64,000 bases of DNA, taken from assembly GCA_020722015.1 (NCBI GenBank), contig DYLQ01000008.1, positions 1 to 64,000 on the forward strand. Direction: 5' to 3'. The notes below the pieces were generated by a model, which saw only the letters and a list, made by a program, of their open reading frames with translations, was not told the DNA's origin and searched no databases. Positions 7,718-15,671 of this stretch are shown piece by piece. The first letter of the stretch is position 1. Every line of letters starts with the position of its first letter. Origin of the DNA: Thermotoga sp. (GTDB lineage Bacteria > Thermotogota > Thermotogae > Mesoaciditogales > Mesoaciditogaceae). Both the position numbers and the translations under genes were made by a program.

Positions 7718-9076
7718 ATGGATTTAGTTTACATCTTACCGATGGCAGCAAGTTTGATAGGCGCTTTGCTGTGTCTTGTGAGAATTGAAAAATTTGAAGA
7801 GATAGTTTCAATAATTGTTTCGGTTTGCACGTCAATTTTTGCCGTTTTAATTCTTTTTTCGCCAAATGTCTCAAATTATTTTTTGTTTTTAGATGGCATT
7901 TCAAAGATCATGATTTTGACCATTTCCATCGTTTATGTTATGACCGTTATTTTTTCGACAACTTTTTTTAAGTACATAGATGAACCGCTCTTTCAAAAGA
8001 GATTTTACTATCTGCTTCTCAATCTCTTTGCGTTTTCGATGTTTTTTTCTGTATCGGTAAACAATTTCGGACTTGTGTGGGTTGGGATAGAGGCGACAAC
8101 GGTTACAAGTGCGCTTTTGGTGGCAACGGAAAATGACGAATCATCGATAGAGGCAACGTGGAGGTACATAATAATAGTATCAAGCGGCCTTGTCATTTCT
8201 TTCATAGCCAACATATTGATATATTCCGCAACCGGTACACTTGATATATCCAAATTGTTATCGATGAACTCGTTTTCTGCGTTACTCCCCCTCGGTTCGA
8301 TGATGGCCTTGGTGGGATACGGTACAAAAGCCGGCATTTTTCCCATGCACACATGGCTTCCGGATGTTCACGGCAAAGCCCCGGCTCCGGTAAGCGCGAT
8401 CTTTTCCGGAGTACTGCTCCCTGTAGCACTTTACGCGATGATCAGAGTTATTCAATTTACACCGATAGAGTATGTTAAGACCTTTGCCCTTATATTGGGA
8501 TTTTTAACCGTGATAATCGCTGCAAGCCTTATGGCAGTTCAAACGAATTACAAGAGGCTGTTTGCCTATTCGACAATGGAAAATATGGGGATGGCTTTAA
8601 TCGGAATATCTTTAGGTGGTTATGCGCTCTTAGGTGTTATCATCTTGATACTTTCACATGCGTTTGCGAAATCTTCGACTTTCTTTTTAAGCGGCAATTT
8701 ATTATCAAGGTATAAAACGTTGAAGATCGACGAAGTCAAAGGAGTGGCCGGGCGCATGCCGATCACCGCTTACACTCTTCTTTTCAGTTCAATGGCAATA
8801 ACCGGGATGCCTCCTTTTGGAACTTTTTTCGGAGAGATCATGATAATTTTCGTTTTGCTTTCTGCTGTACACATAGGGTGGGTGTTGTTGCTTATGGCTT
8901 TTTTGGCGCTTGCTTTCATTTCGATGAATTTCAAGGTGGGCAAAATGCTTTTTTCGGATTCGGAAGGAGATAACATGGAGAGAAAGAGAGTCGGTACCAT
9001 CATCCCCGTGATTGATACGATACTGTCTTTGGCCATTGTTTTTTTCATTCCGCTTATAAGTAAGGTGATAAAATGA
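7718..9076 (+). CDS. FHL-like antiporter subunit, HyfF/NuoN type
   Basis: A 452-residue Mrp/NuoN-family subunit with about 13 membrane segments. Ion-translocation residues look kept: acidic residue in VWVGIEATTVTSALLVATEN, and lysine/histidine in GYGTKAGIFPMHTWLPDVHGKAPAPVSAIFSG. Starts at ATG 7718, two bases after the previous stop, and overlaps the next gene by four bases. In relatives this subunit moves protons (or Na+) driven by redox chemistry in the hydrophilic arm, which here seems inactive. Confidence 0.88.
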   Translation: MDLVYILPMAASLIGALLCLVRIEKFEEIVSIIVSVCTSIFAVLILFSPNVSNYFLFLDGISKIMILTISIVYVMTVIFSTTFFKYIDEPLFQKRFYYLLLNLFAFSMFFSVSVNNFGLVWVGIEATTVTSALLVATENDESSIEATWRYIIIVSSGLVISFIANILIYSATGTLDISKLLSMNSFSALLPLGSMMALVGYGTKAGIFPMHTWLPDVHGKAPAPVSAIFSGVLLPVALYAMIRVIQFTPIEYVKTFALILGFLTVIIAASLMAVQTNYKRLFAYSTMENMGMALIGISLGGYALLGVIILILSHAFAKSSTFFLSGNLLSRYKTLKIDEVKGVAGRMPITAYTLLFSSMAITGMPPFGTFFGEIMIIFVLLSAVHIGWVLLLMAFLALAFISMNFKVGKMLFSDSEGDNMERKRVGTIIPVIDTILSLAIVFFIPLISKVIK

Positions 9077-10287
9077 AGATATTGCTCGGGGTTTTTCGTA
9101 AAGATATAAATTATTATGTAGTTCAGGACAATGGGATCGTTTTAACGGAAACAGATCCTGCCGATACGTACCTTCCCAATTATGCTTCAGTCAAATTGCG
9201 CGATATGATGATAAATTCGGATCAATCAGTCAAAGACGGTGACGGTGTCTTCGATTTCAGATATGGTCCTGTCACGAGCGGAGTCGGAGAAGCCGGCATT
9301 TATCATCTTTACACTTACGGAGAAAGAATCCTTTCGGTTAGCATCGATCTGTCTTATAAACACAGAAATATACAAAATCGTATGGTAGGTCTCGATCTCA
9401 AGTCAGGTTTAAAGATGGCGGAAAGCATCTGCGGTAATTTCGCTTTTTCTCATTCTTTGGCATTTTCGAAAGCCGTTGAGTCTGCAATTGGTGTTAACGT
9501 AGATTCAAAAAGTCAAAGGCTCAGAATAATTGCCCTTGAGCTCGAAAGAATCTACAATCATCTTTACGTTATTTATCAACTTGCACAAACCGCCTCTCAA
9601 AAAGTTTTGACATCGCATTTGAGCTATCTTTTTGAAGAAAGTTTAAGGTTAAACAAAAAAATCAGTGGATCGAGATATCTCAAAAATTTCAACGATATCG
9701 GCGGAATTAAAAATTTTGACGAAAAAACTTTGCAAGATTTAAAGACTGATGTTCAAAAAATAGTCAATGAATTCAAAGATCTTTACGAATGGGCACTTGA
9801 AAGCGGGAATTTTTTGGATAGACTTTATTCAACGGCAATTTTAAAATCGTCGGATGCGATGAGTTTAGGGATAACCGGACCGACATTGAGAGCCTCAGGC
9901 ATAAGGGAAGACTTAAGATACAACGATCCGGCGTACGAAAATTTGAACATTCCCATAAAAGAAGAAGGAGATGCGCTTTCAAGAATGGAAGTAAGAGCTG
10001 AAGAGATCTTTGAAAGTCAAAGGATAATCTTTAATCAGATAGAAAATTTCGATGCGGAGATTAACGCAGAAACAACCGAAAAAGGTTTTGGATATTGCGA
10101 ATCGCCAAGCGGTACGATGGTATATAAAATTGATTTGGAAAGTCAAAACATTTCAGATGTGTATATCGCAACTCCGTCTCTTTTTGCTTTCAAAGGAATT
10201 GCAAACTCGCTGGTAGGCAACATCTTTACGGACTTTCAGTTTGCAGTTGAATCTTTCGGAGTAAATTTTGCGGATGCCGCACTTTGA
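9073..10287 (+). CDS. degenerate hydrogenase-3/4-like large subunit (HycE/NuoD type) without Ni ligands
   Basis: A 404-residue homologue of HycE/HyfG/NuoD. Recognisable blocks are GPVTSGVGEAGIYHLYTYGE (65-84), HRNIQ, AESICGNFAFSHSLAFSKAVE (116-136), ALELERIYNHLYVIYQLA and GYCESPSGTM. Group 4 NiFe hydrogenases have CGxC at the third block; here it is C120-G-N-F123. The C-terminal DPCxxC is absent: the end reads FAVESFGVNFADAAL. Three of four Ni-binding cysteines are therefore missing. The N-terminal NuoC-like domain of HycE is also lacking. The protein probably keeps a structural or coupling role (inference). Confidence 0.82.
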   Translation: MKILLGVFRKDINYYVVQDNGIVLTETDPADTYLPNYASVKLRDMMINSDQSVKDGDGVFDFRYGPVTSGVGEAGIYHLYTYGERILSVSIDLSYKHRNIQNRMVGLDLKSGLKMAESICGNFAFSHSLAFSKAVESAIGVNVDSKSQRLRIIALELERIYNHLYVIYQLAQTASQKVLTSHLSYLFEESLRLNKKISGSRYLKNFNDIGGIKNFDEKTLQDLKTDVQKIVNEFKDLYEWALESGNFLDRLYSTAILKSSDAMSLGITGPTLRASGIREDLRYNDPAYENLNIPIKEEGDALSRMEVRAEEIFESQRIIFNQIENFDAEINAETTEKGFGYCESPSGTMVYKIDLESQNISDVYIATPSLFAFKGIANSLVGNIFTDFQFAVESFGVNFADAAL

Positions 10288-10297
10288 GGTGATAAGA

Positions 10298-10735
10298 ATG
10301 AAATGGTGGCCCACAAAAGGAATGAAAAGATTTTTGACGGAAATGGACAATTATCCATCAAAGGCGACGGTAAAATCGATGAATATTTTCAAAAGATCGA
10401 TACACATCTACACGATAGATGTCGGCAATTCGAATTTGCTCAATTTTGAAATAAAAGCACTTCAAAGCGCTCAGTATAACACTCACAGGTTTGGAATATA
10501 TTTTGCCGATTCGCCGAGGCATGCCGATCTTCTTATCGTACTTGGAAGCCCTACAAAAAATATGATTGAGCCTTTGATGAACACCATAGAACAAATGCCC
10601 AAGCCATTTGGAATTTTAATTGTCGAAGAAAACGATGAGATGGATCTGGAGCTGCCGAATGTCGTTGGACGGCTGAAAAATCCAGAGCCTTCCGATATTT
10701 TAGGCGCAATTTTGAAGATCATGGAAAGGAATTGA
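10298..10735 (+). CDS. degenerate hydrogenase-like small subunit (HycG/NuoB type) without cysteines
   Basis: A 145-residue homologue of HycG/HyfI/NuoB. The framework is clear: SIHIYTIDVGNSNLLNFEIKAL aligns with the SIHIYHVDCGSCNGCDIE-type motif, and RFGIYFADSPRHADLLIVLGSPTKNM with the following conserved block. Every cysteine that would bind the proximal 4Fe-4S cluster is replaced, and the whole protein contains no cysteine. It cannot carry an Fe-S cluster. Start ATG 10298 has GAGGTGATAAGA upstream; the longer frame from 10268 overlaps the previous gene and lacks a site. Confidence 0.82.
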   Translation: MKWWPTKGMKRFLTEMDNYPSKATVKSMNIFKRSIHIYTIDVGNSNLLNFEIKALQSAQYNTHRFGIYFADSPRHADLLIVLGSPTKNMIEPLMNTIEQMPKPFGILIVEENDEMDLELPNVVGRLKNPEPSDILGAILKIMERN

Positions 10736-12624
10736 TGATCATGTGCTTTGCATACACGGCACTTATTCTTTATTTTTTCGGAGTAGTTTTTTCTTTTAAA
10801 AGATGGATTTCCTACACGTTAGCGTCGATTGGCGCTGCCTTTGCGCTGGTAGGCGGTATAGTCGGAACTTTTTATCCTTTCACGCTCGGAAATATGGAGC
10901 TTTTGCCAAAGATATACATGTCGCTCGGAGTCAACCACACATCGGGAATTTTCATGACCATAGCCGCAATATCATGGATAGCGATATCCATATATTCGAT
11001 CGATTACGGTAAATTTTACTCAAAAGATATGGGACTGTGGTTAAATCTTTCATTTTTGGGAATGATGATCATTTTGATGGCCGGAGACGGTCTTACCTTT
11101 ATAACGGGATGGGAGATAATGACAGTTTCATCTTATCTTCTCATTCTCAAACACAAAGGTGCTTTCAAAGAAGCCTTTGAATTCTTGGCATTCGGAGAGT
11201 TATCGACTGTCAGTTTGATAATAGCCTTTGCATCTTTATTTTTAAAGAACGGAAATTTTTCATTCACACAAAACTCTGGTACTGTGATATTTCTGATCAT
11301 GTCAACATTTGCCTTCGCTGTCAAAATGGGTATATTTCCGTTTCACACATGGCTTATAGGTGCGCATGCAAAAGCGCCATCAAACGTTTCGGCACTTTTA
11401 AGTGCTCCTCTTACTTTGATGGGAGTTTACGGTATTTTCATGGCACTTTCCATAATGCCGAATTTGCATCTGTACAATTTTCAGTGGTGGGGAATACTCG
11501 CCATCATTTTCGGTGCCATGTCCGCTTTTTGGGGCGCTCTTCACGCCGTTGCGACAAAGCAATTGAAAACTCTGCCTGCTTATTCGACGATTGAGAATAA
11601 CGGAATGATTTTAGCCGCAATAGGAATATCCGTGATGGCAAGTGCGGATCCTAATCTCGCGATCATGTCTGAATTCGCTTTGATAACCGCAATTATGCTT
11701 GCCATATCACATACGTTTTCGAAATCTTTACTTTTCCTTTCCGTAGGCCATGTAAAGGAAGCTTTGAATGAAGACAACATAGACGATCTGCGTGGCGCAT
11801 GGAGCGCCGTCGGAAAGATCCCCGCGTTGGGAATATTGATCTCAGGCCTTTCTTTCAGCGCATTTCCGCCGCTTGCAGGCTTTGTAGGTGAATGGATGCT
11901 GTTGGAATCTTTCTTCCAATCTTACAAGTTTTCTGATATTATCACTCGCCTTGTGGCAACTTTTGCAGGCATATTTGTCGCTTTGGCAATAGGCATGGCG
12001 GCATTTTCAATGGTAAAGCTTGCCGGATACACAGCCTTGGGATACGATCACGGAAAAAAAGCCAAACGTATGCCATCTACCTTGATGAAGGTATCAGAGC
12101 TTTTTCTCGCAATTCTTGTCTTCGGATTTGGAATTTTTGCCACTTTTGTTTTAAGATACTTTGGGTATTCGCAATTCACATCCGGACTGTTTGGCGTACC
12201 GTCTCCGTTTTTGATGATTTCATCTGTACCGATCTTCGGAGTGGTTTCTCCGATGTTCTTTGCAATTGTAACTTCTGTTCTGTTTCTTTTTCCACTGGCT
12301 TTTTATCTTACAAAAAATAAGGTAAGGCGCGTTAATTCCTGGAACGGAGGATTGCCGATTGAAGAAGGCGAGTATTTTACGGCTCAAGCTTATTCGTCGA
12401 TAATAGAGATCGTATTCAAGAAAATATACATCACAAAAGAAAAACGTTCGGCCGATGAGGCTCACATAGAATTTGTCGATGTGATAAGTGTATTTTACGA
12501 TGCCCTAAAAGGCACAATTTTGAAAATCGAAAATGTGCTTTCGAATACACTGATGAATGGAAACATCAACGCGTACGTGGCATACATATTTGCCGTATTG
12601 GTTTTGATCTTCATATTGAGGTGA
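10735..12624 (+). CDS. FHL-like antiporter subunit, HyfB/NuoL type
   Basis: About 629 residues, about 16 membrane segments, member of the NuoL/HyfB/MrpA family. Conserved ion-path residues are visible in TGWEIMTVSSYLLILKHKG (Glu) and AVKMGIFPFHTWLIGAHAKAPSNVSALLSAPLTLMGVYG (Lys/His). The C-terminal part (about 500-630) has NSWNGGLPIEEGEYFTAQAYSSIIEIVFK, typical of HyfB/HycC. Starts at ATG 10735 overlapping the previous stop. With the HyfF-like protein it gives the complex two antiporter-type channels. Confidence 0.88.
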   Translation: MIMCFAYTALILYFFGVVFSFKRWISYTLASIGAAFALVGGIVGTFYPFTLGNMELLPKIYMSLGVNHTSGIFMTIAAISWIAISIYSIDYGKFYSKDMGLWLNLSFLGMMIILMAGDGLTFITGWEIMTVSSYLLILKHKGAFKEAFEFLAFGELSTVSLIIAFASLFLKNGNFSFTQNSGTVIFLIMSTFAFAVKMGIFPFHTWLIGAHAKAPSNVSALLSAPLTLMGVYGIFMALSIMPNLHLYNFQWWGILAIIFGAMSAFWGALHAVATKQLKTLPAYSTIENNGMILAAIGISVMASADPNLAIMSEFALITAIMLAISHTFSKSLLFLSVGHVKEALNEDNIDDLRGAWSAVGKIPALGILISGLSFSAFPPLAGFVGEWMLLESFFQSYKFSDIITRLVATFAGIFVALAIGMAAFSMVKLAGYTALGYDHGKKAKRMPSTLMKVSELFLAILVFGFGIFATFVLRYFGYSQFTSGLFGVPSPFLMISSVPIFGVVSPMFFAIVTSVLFLFPLAFYLTKNKVRRVNSWNGGLPIEEGEYFTAQAYSSIIEIVFKKIYITKEKRSADEAHIEFVDVISVFYDALKGTILKIENVLSNTLMNGNINAYVAYIFAVLVLIFILR

Positions 12625-12629
12625 GATAA

Positions 12630-13265
12630 ATGAAAAAATCAGTTGAATCGGGATATTTACTCGGTAAAATAGATGAACTTCTCGACAGGGTGGGTTGTCC
12701 AATATGCGAACTTACATTTGAAAGTGTCGATGACAACATAGACACACTTTTTTATGAAAATGTCAACGATCCGTCGGAGAGGGAAAAATTTTCAGCCGGT
12801 CCGGGCTTTTGTCCCAAGCACTTAAAAATGGTTGAAGAACATTTGAAAATGCACCCGGAACTCGGCATACTTGGGGTATCGGTGCTTTACGGCACGCTTG
12901 ATGACGATTTGAAACGTGCGTTGAACGATGAATCTGTGAACTTTGGTGTAAGATGTCAATTATGCGATGATGAAGCGGATGCCGAAAAAAGATATTCAGA
13001 TCTTTTCATTCAGTACATTTCAAATGAAGACAGGATTAAAAAATACGAGAACTCGATATCAACTGTGTGTTTGAAACATACGCGCGATTTACTCAAGAAC
13101 TCGAATGTGAACTCTAATTTTAAGGGTATTCAGGAGATCAAAATAGAAAGAACCTTGAATTCATTGAAGGAATTCATAAGAAAAAATGACTACAGATATT
13201 CAAAAGAACCGGTTACGATCATGGAAGGTGAAGCATGGAAAGTGATATCCAAATTTTTGTATTGA
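12630..13265 (+). CDS. DUF6062 family protein, probable metal-binding
   Basis: A 211-residue soluble protein I recognise as DUF6062-like. It has two similar halves, each with a CxxC and a CxKH motif: VGCPICEL and GFCPKHLKM in the first, RCQLCDDE and TVCLKHTRDL in the second. This spacing suggests two zinc or metal sites. It lies five bases after the HyfB-like gene with its own GGTGAGAT site, so it belongs to the riboswitch-controlled operon. Function unknown. Confidence 0.75.
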   Translation: MKKSVESGYLLGKIDELLDRVGCPICELTFESVDDNIDTLFYENVNDPSEREKFSAGPGFCPKHLKMVEEHLKMHPELGILGVSVLYGTLDDDLKRALNDESVNFGVRCQLCDDEADAEKRYSDLFIQYISNEDRIKKYENSISTVCLKHTRDLLKNSNVNSNFKGIQEIKIERTLNSLKEFIRKNDYRYSKEPVTIMEGEAWKVISKFLY

Positions 13266-13290
13266 AAGTATTTCAATTTTGGTGTATAAT
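13262..13290 (+). promoter_or_regulatory. sigma-A type promoter
   Basis: TTGAAA (13262-13267), a 17-base spacer and TATAAT (13285-13290). It overlaps the last codon of the DUF6062 gene and drives the acidic-protein gene. Confidence 0.75.
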
Positions 13291-13322
13291 TCATTCTCGA
13301 TAAATTCAATTTGGAGGTAATC

Positions 13323-13706
13323 ATGTTAGATAAAGATTTGAAGGAAAAGATTGATGAAGTTTCTTCTTTTGTAAACGACAGCGAGATATATGACTATTCG
13401 AGTCCCGAAATTGTTTGGGATGATGAAATCGGCTATTCTATTGAGGAAGAAGATACTGTACTCGAAGATCTCGTCTGGGGAGGCATGACGGAATCAGAGG
13501 CAAAAACTATTCTAAAAGAGTACAAAGAGCGTCTTCAAAAAGCTTCTGGCATTGTCAAACAACTCATAAAGGATGGAACCATAACTTCCGAAGATGAAAT
13601 ATGGGACTACGTTGACGAAGAAGGAGACGAAGATTATTACGAAGATGAAGATGAAGAAGATGAAGAAGAGGAAGAAGAAGACGATGACGATGACGAAGAA
13701 AGATGA
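13323..13706 (+). CDS. small acidic protein with Asp/Glu tail
   Basis: A 127-residue protein of unknown function starting at ATG 13323, five bases after GGAGG. The first 95 residues are mixed helical. The last ~30 are almost only Asp and Glu, encoded by a GAA/GAT/GAC triplet run. RNA-polymerase delta-like proteins share the acidic tail, but I see no clear similarity in the N-terminal part. The 3' 70 bases overlap the convergent EamA gene, whose antisense frame reads the triplet run as serine. It has its own strong promoter. Confidence 0.72.
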   Translation: MLDKDLKEKIDEVSSFVNDSEIYDYSSPEIVWDDEIGYSIEEEDTVLEDLVWGGMTESEAKTILKEYKERLQKASGIVKQLIKDGTITSEDEIWDYVDEEGDEDYYEDEDEEDEEEEEEDDDDDEER

Positions 13707-14539
13707 AATAATTGAGCCCATATTGCGGCAAAAGTTATCATGACAAAACCGATGATCTCTGTTTTTGAGAAAGTTGATTTAAGCATTATAACGGAAAATA
13801 CGGTAGCCATGACAGGTTCTCCAGCGTAAATGAATGAAGATGAAACAGTTCCTATTTTCTTTTGATATTTTGCCTGTATGATGATGCCTATGATACTTGC
13901 CACAATTGCCATGTAAATGATAAAAGCAACGTCCGGAAGATTCCAACTGTCATGATAACTTGAGAAAGCGTAAAATGGGATATTTGCAACTGTTATGATC
14001 AAAAATTGGTAGAAGGTAAGTGTAATCTCCTTACCTTCATGTTTTTTTGTTAAAATTGTCATCAAAAGTACCTGAAACGCGAAAGAGATGGCACATAAAA
14101 AAGTTAAAAAGTCTCCGAAATTCATATCAAATTTACTTCCCGAAAGTTCTATCATGTATATACCTACTGAAGCGATTATCAAAGCGAGAATTGTATGAAA
14201 ACTGACTTTGGTCTTTTCGAATATAAATGACAAGATAACTGCAAACACAACGTACATGGACGTTATAAAACTACTTTTTGCAGGTGTTGTGTAAACAAGT
14301 CCCCATGTTTGAAAAACAAAACCGGCTCCCATAGATATACCGATCATAAGACCGGCTTTCCATATACTGAAAAAATCACGTTTTATGGATGGGAAAAATA
14401 TGATCAATATTACGACGTCAGCGATTAGGAATCTGACAAGATTAAGGGTGAAAGGAGAAATACTTTCAAGCATGATCTTTTCTATTGGAAAGGTTGTTCC
14501 CCAAACGATAACAAGTAAGGAAAGTAGAAATACCGCCAT
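13637..14539 (-). CDS. EamA/DMT family transporter with poly-serine tail
   Basis: Ten-segment drug/metabolite transporter of the EamA family (two repeats: VIVWGTTFPIEKIMLESISPFTLNLVRF and the second half from about residue 145), 300 residues from ATG 14539. The C-terminus after ...AAIWAQLFHL is a run of 20 serines, produced by reading through the antisense of the neighbouring gene's Asp/Glu tract. Upstream of ATG 14539 there is no good ribosome site; GGAGG at 14572-14576 sits eight bases before an in-frame ATA (14563), which would add MEKTQSKF. An AUA start is therefore possible. Substrate unknown. Confidence 0.85.
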   Translation of the reverse strand: MAVFLLSLLVIVWGTTFPIEKIMLESISPFTLNLVRFLIADVVILIIFFPSIKRDFFSIWKAGLMIGISMGAGFVFQTWGLVYTTPAKSSFITSMYVVFAVILSFIFEKTKVSFHTILALIIASVGIYMIELSGSKFDMNFGDFLTFLCAISFAFQVLLMTILTKKHEGKEITLTFYQFLIITVANIPFYAFSSYHDSWNLPDVAFIIYMAIVASIIGIIIQAKYQKKIGTVSSSFIYAGEPVMATVFSVIMLKSTFSKTEIIGFVMITFAAIWAQLFHLSSSSSSSSSSSSSSSSSSSS

Positions 14540-14639
14540 GAACTTTGATTGAGTCTTTTCTATGGTTTAATCCTCCATTTCACAGGTACATTCTTTGTTC
14601 AATTCAAAGATAATTTTACACCAAATGAATTTCTAAGTG

Positions 14640-14810
14640 AACTACCCTCAGCTTTAGCTGTGGACTTCCTGTTTCATTGACCTTCGCCCTTCATACTAAC
14701 AGGTTGATCATTCGTCTCAACGACAACGGACACGAAGAACTTTCCAGTCGGAGTTTTTGATACCGTATACTCTCGCTCTCTTTCTTTAAGAACTCTGTTT
14801 AATCTTTTTA
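14640..14810 (-). pseudogene. IS200/IS605 remnant: TnpB fragment and right-end hairpin
   Basis: Minus-strand frame ending at the stop 14674-14676 reads RLNRVLKERERE, then YTVSKTPTGKFFVSVVVE, then TNDQPVSMKGEGQ. The V-S-K-T-P-x-G-K-x-F-V-S block is typical of the TnpB (OrfB) N-terminal half. About 45 codons remain, without a start or the nuclease domain. Just beyond lies CCACAGCT-AA-AGCTGAGG (about 14650-14670), a hairpin like those at IS605 right ends. This is a decayed insertion element beside a tRNA cluster. Confidence 0.55.
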
Positions 14811-14868
14811 TTATAAAATGGTTCGTCTCGAATACAAATCATCGTGCATTTGATGCAGTCACTCTCAT

Positions 14869-14888
14869 CTCCCCATTGAAATGGGGAG
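14869..14888. terminator. hairpin, possible terminator
   Basis: CTCCCCATT-GA-AATGGGGAG is a perfect stem before the tRNA promoter. There is no clear T-run on either strand, so it may be a structural remnant of the insertion element rather than a terminator. Confidence 0.3.
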
Positions 14889-14933
14889 TCTTCCCGTTCT
14901 TGATCATAAATAGGATCTTTACCTTTCAAGCCC

Positions 14934-14962
14934 TTGACATATTTTGATTTGTTTGATATCAT
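14934..14962 (+). promoter_or_regulatory. promoter of the tRNA cluster
   Basis: TTGACA (14934-14939), 17-base spacer, TATCAT (14957-14962), eleven bases before the tRNA-Leu. Confidence 0.75.
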
Positions 14963-14972
14963 ATTGTGTGTG

Positions 14973-15061
14973 GCCGAGGTGGCGGAATTGGCAGACGCAA
15001 CGGACTTAAAATCCGTCGAAGGGATACCTTCGTGTCGGTTCGAGTCCGATCCTCGGCACCA
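14973..15061 (+). tRNA. tRNA-Leu (anticodon TAA)
   Basis: Acceptor GCCGAGG pairs with CCTCGGC, the anticodon loop CTTAAAA gives TAA, a long variable arm (about 12 bases) marks class II, and the T-loop GGTTCGAGTCC is normal. CCA is encoded (15059-15061). Confidence 0.96.
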
Positions 15062-15071
15062 ATTCTTACGA

Positions 15072-15148
<77 letters not shown>

Positions 15149-15152
15149 GATT

Positions 15153-15226
15153 GGCGGTGTAGCTCAGCTGGTCAGAGCATACGGTTCATACCCGTATTGT
15201 CCTGGGTTCGAATCCCAGTGCCGCCA
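15153..15226 (+). tRNA. tRNA-Met (CAT), elongator type
   Basis: Acceptor GGCGGTG/TGCCGCC, D-arm AGCTCAGCTGGTCAGAGC, anticodon loop TTCATAC, T-arm CTGGGTTCGAATCCCAG. No CCA encoded. The GGCGG acceptor is more like elongator Met than the lysidine-modified Ile tRNA, but this cannot be settled by eye. Confidence 0.88.
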
Positions 15227-15270
15227 GATGTATGAATGTTATCAACAACTTTCATGAAAGATCAGGCAAT

Positions 15271-15294
15271 AAAACCCCTCTTTTCAAAGAGGGG
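15271..15294 (-). terminator. intrinsic terminator
   Basis: CCCCTCTTT-TC-AAAGAGGGG stem with TTTTATTG following on the minus strand. It could end minus-strand transcription from the CLC gene through the pseudogene; on the plus strand it follows the tRNAs but lacks T's. Confidence 0.55.
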
Positions 15295-15356
15295 AATGAT
15301 TGCCAGATTTGTAGTTTCTTGGTATTCGCTGAAATTATACCTTAAAGAATTTGCGT

Positions 15357-15539
15357 TTAAAATGAAAAATTCAATCCTGTTGATAATTCAACAATTGGTA
15401 AAGATAACGGAAATGCATTTCCTATCGATCCAGTTGTTGGAATCGTTATCATCGTTAACCTTAAGGCTCCCTTGACGTATCCTTCGAAACCACTGACTAT
15501 CGGGAATATGTATCCACCGTTTATGCCAACTACCGGCAA
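15357..15539 (-). pseudogene. C-terminal fragment of an outer-membrane-like protein
   Basis: The minus-strand frame LPVVGINGGYIFPIVSGFEG...VELSTGLNFSF ends in an aromatic residue after alternating beta-strand-like sequence, like the last strands of an outer membrane barrel. Immediately upstream the frame meets a stop (TGA), so only the 3' end survives. A short open frame in this 446-base gap between the tRNAs and the CLC gene could also be chance; no other gene is visible here. Confidence 0.4.
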
Positions 15540-15671
15540 GAGACCTCATTGTAAAACACCATCCTTAATTTATTTATTAGATTATACCAGATCATTCAAC
15601 ATTTTCATATCACGTTTCATTTACGTTTACCTTGCCATATGCTTTGATCCATCTGCTGTTGCTATACGATC

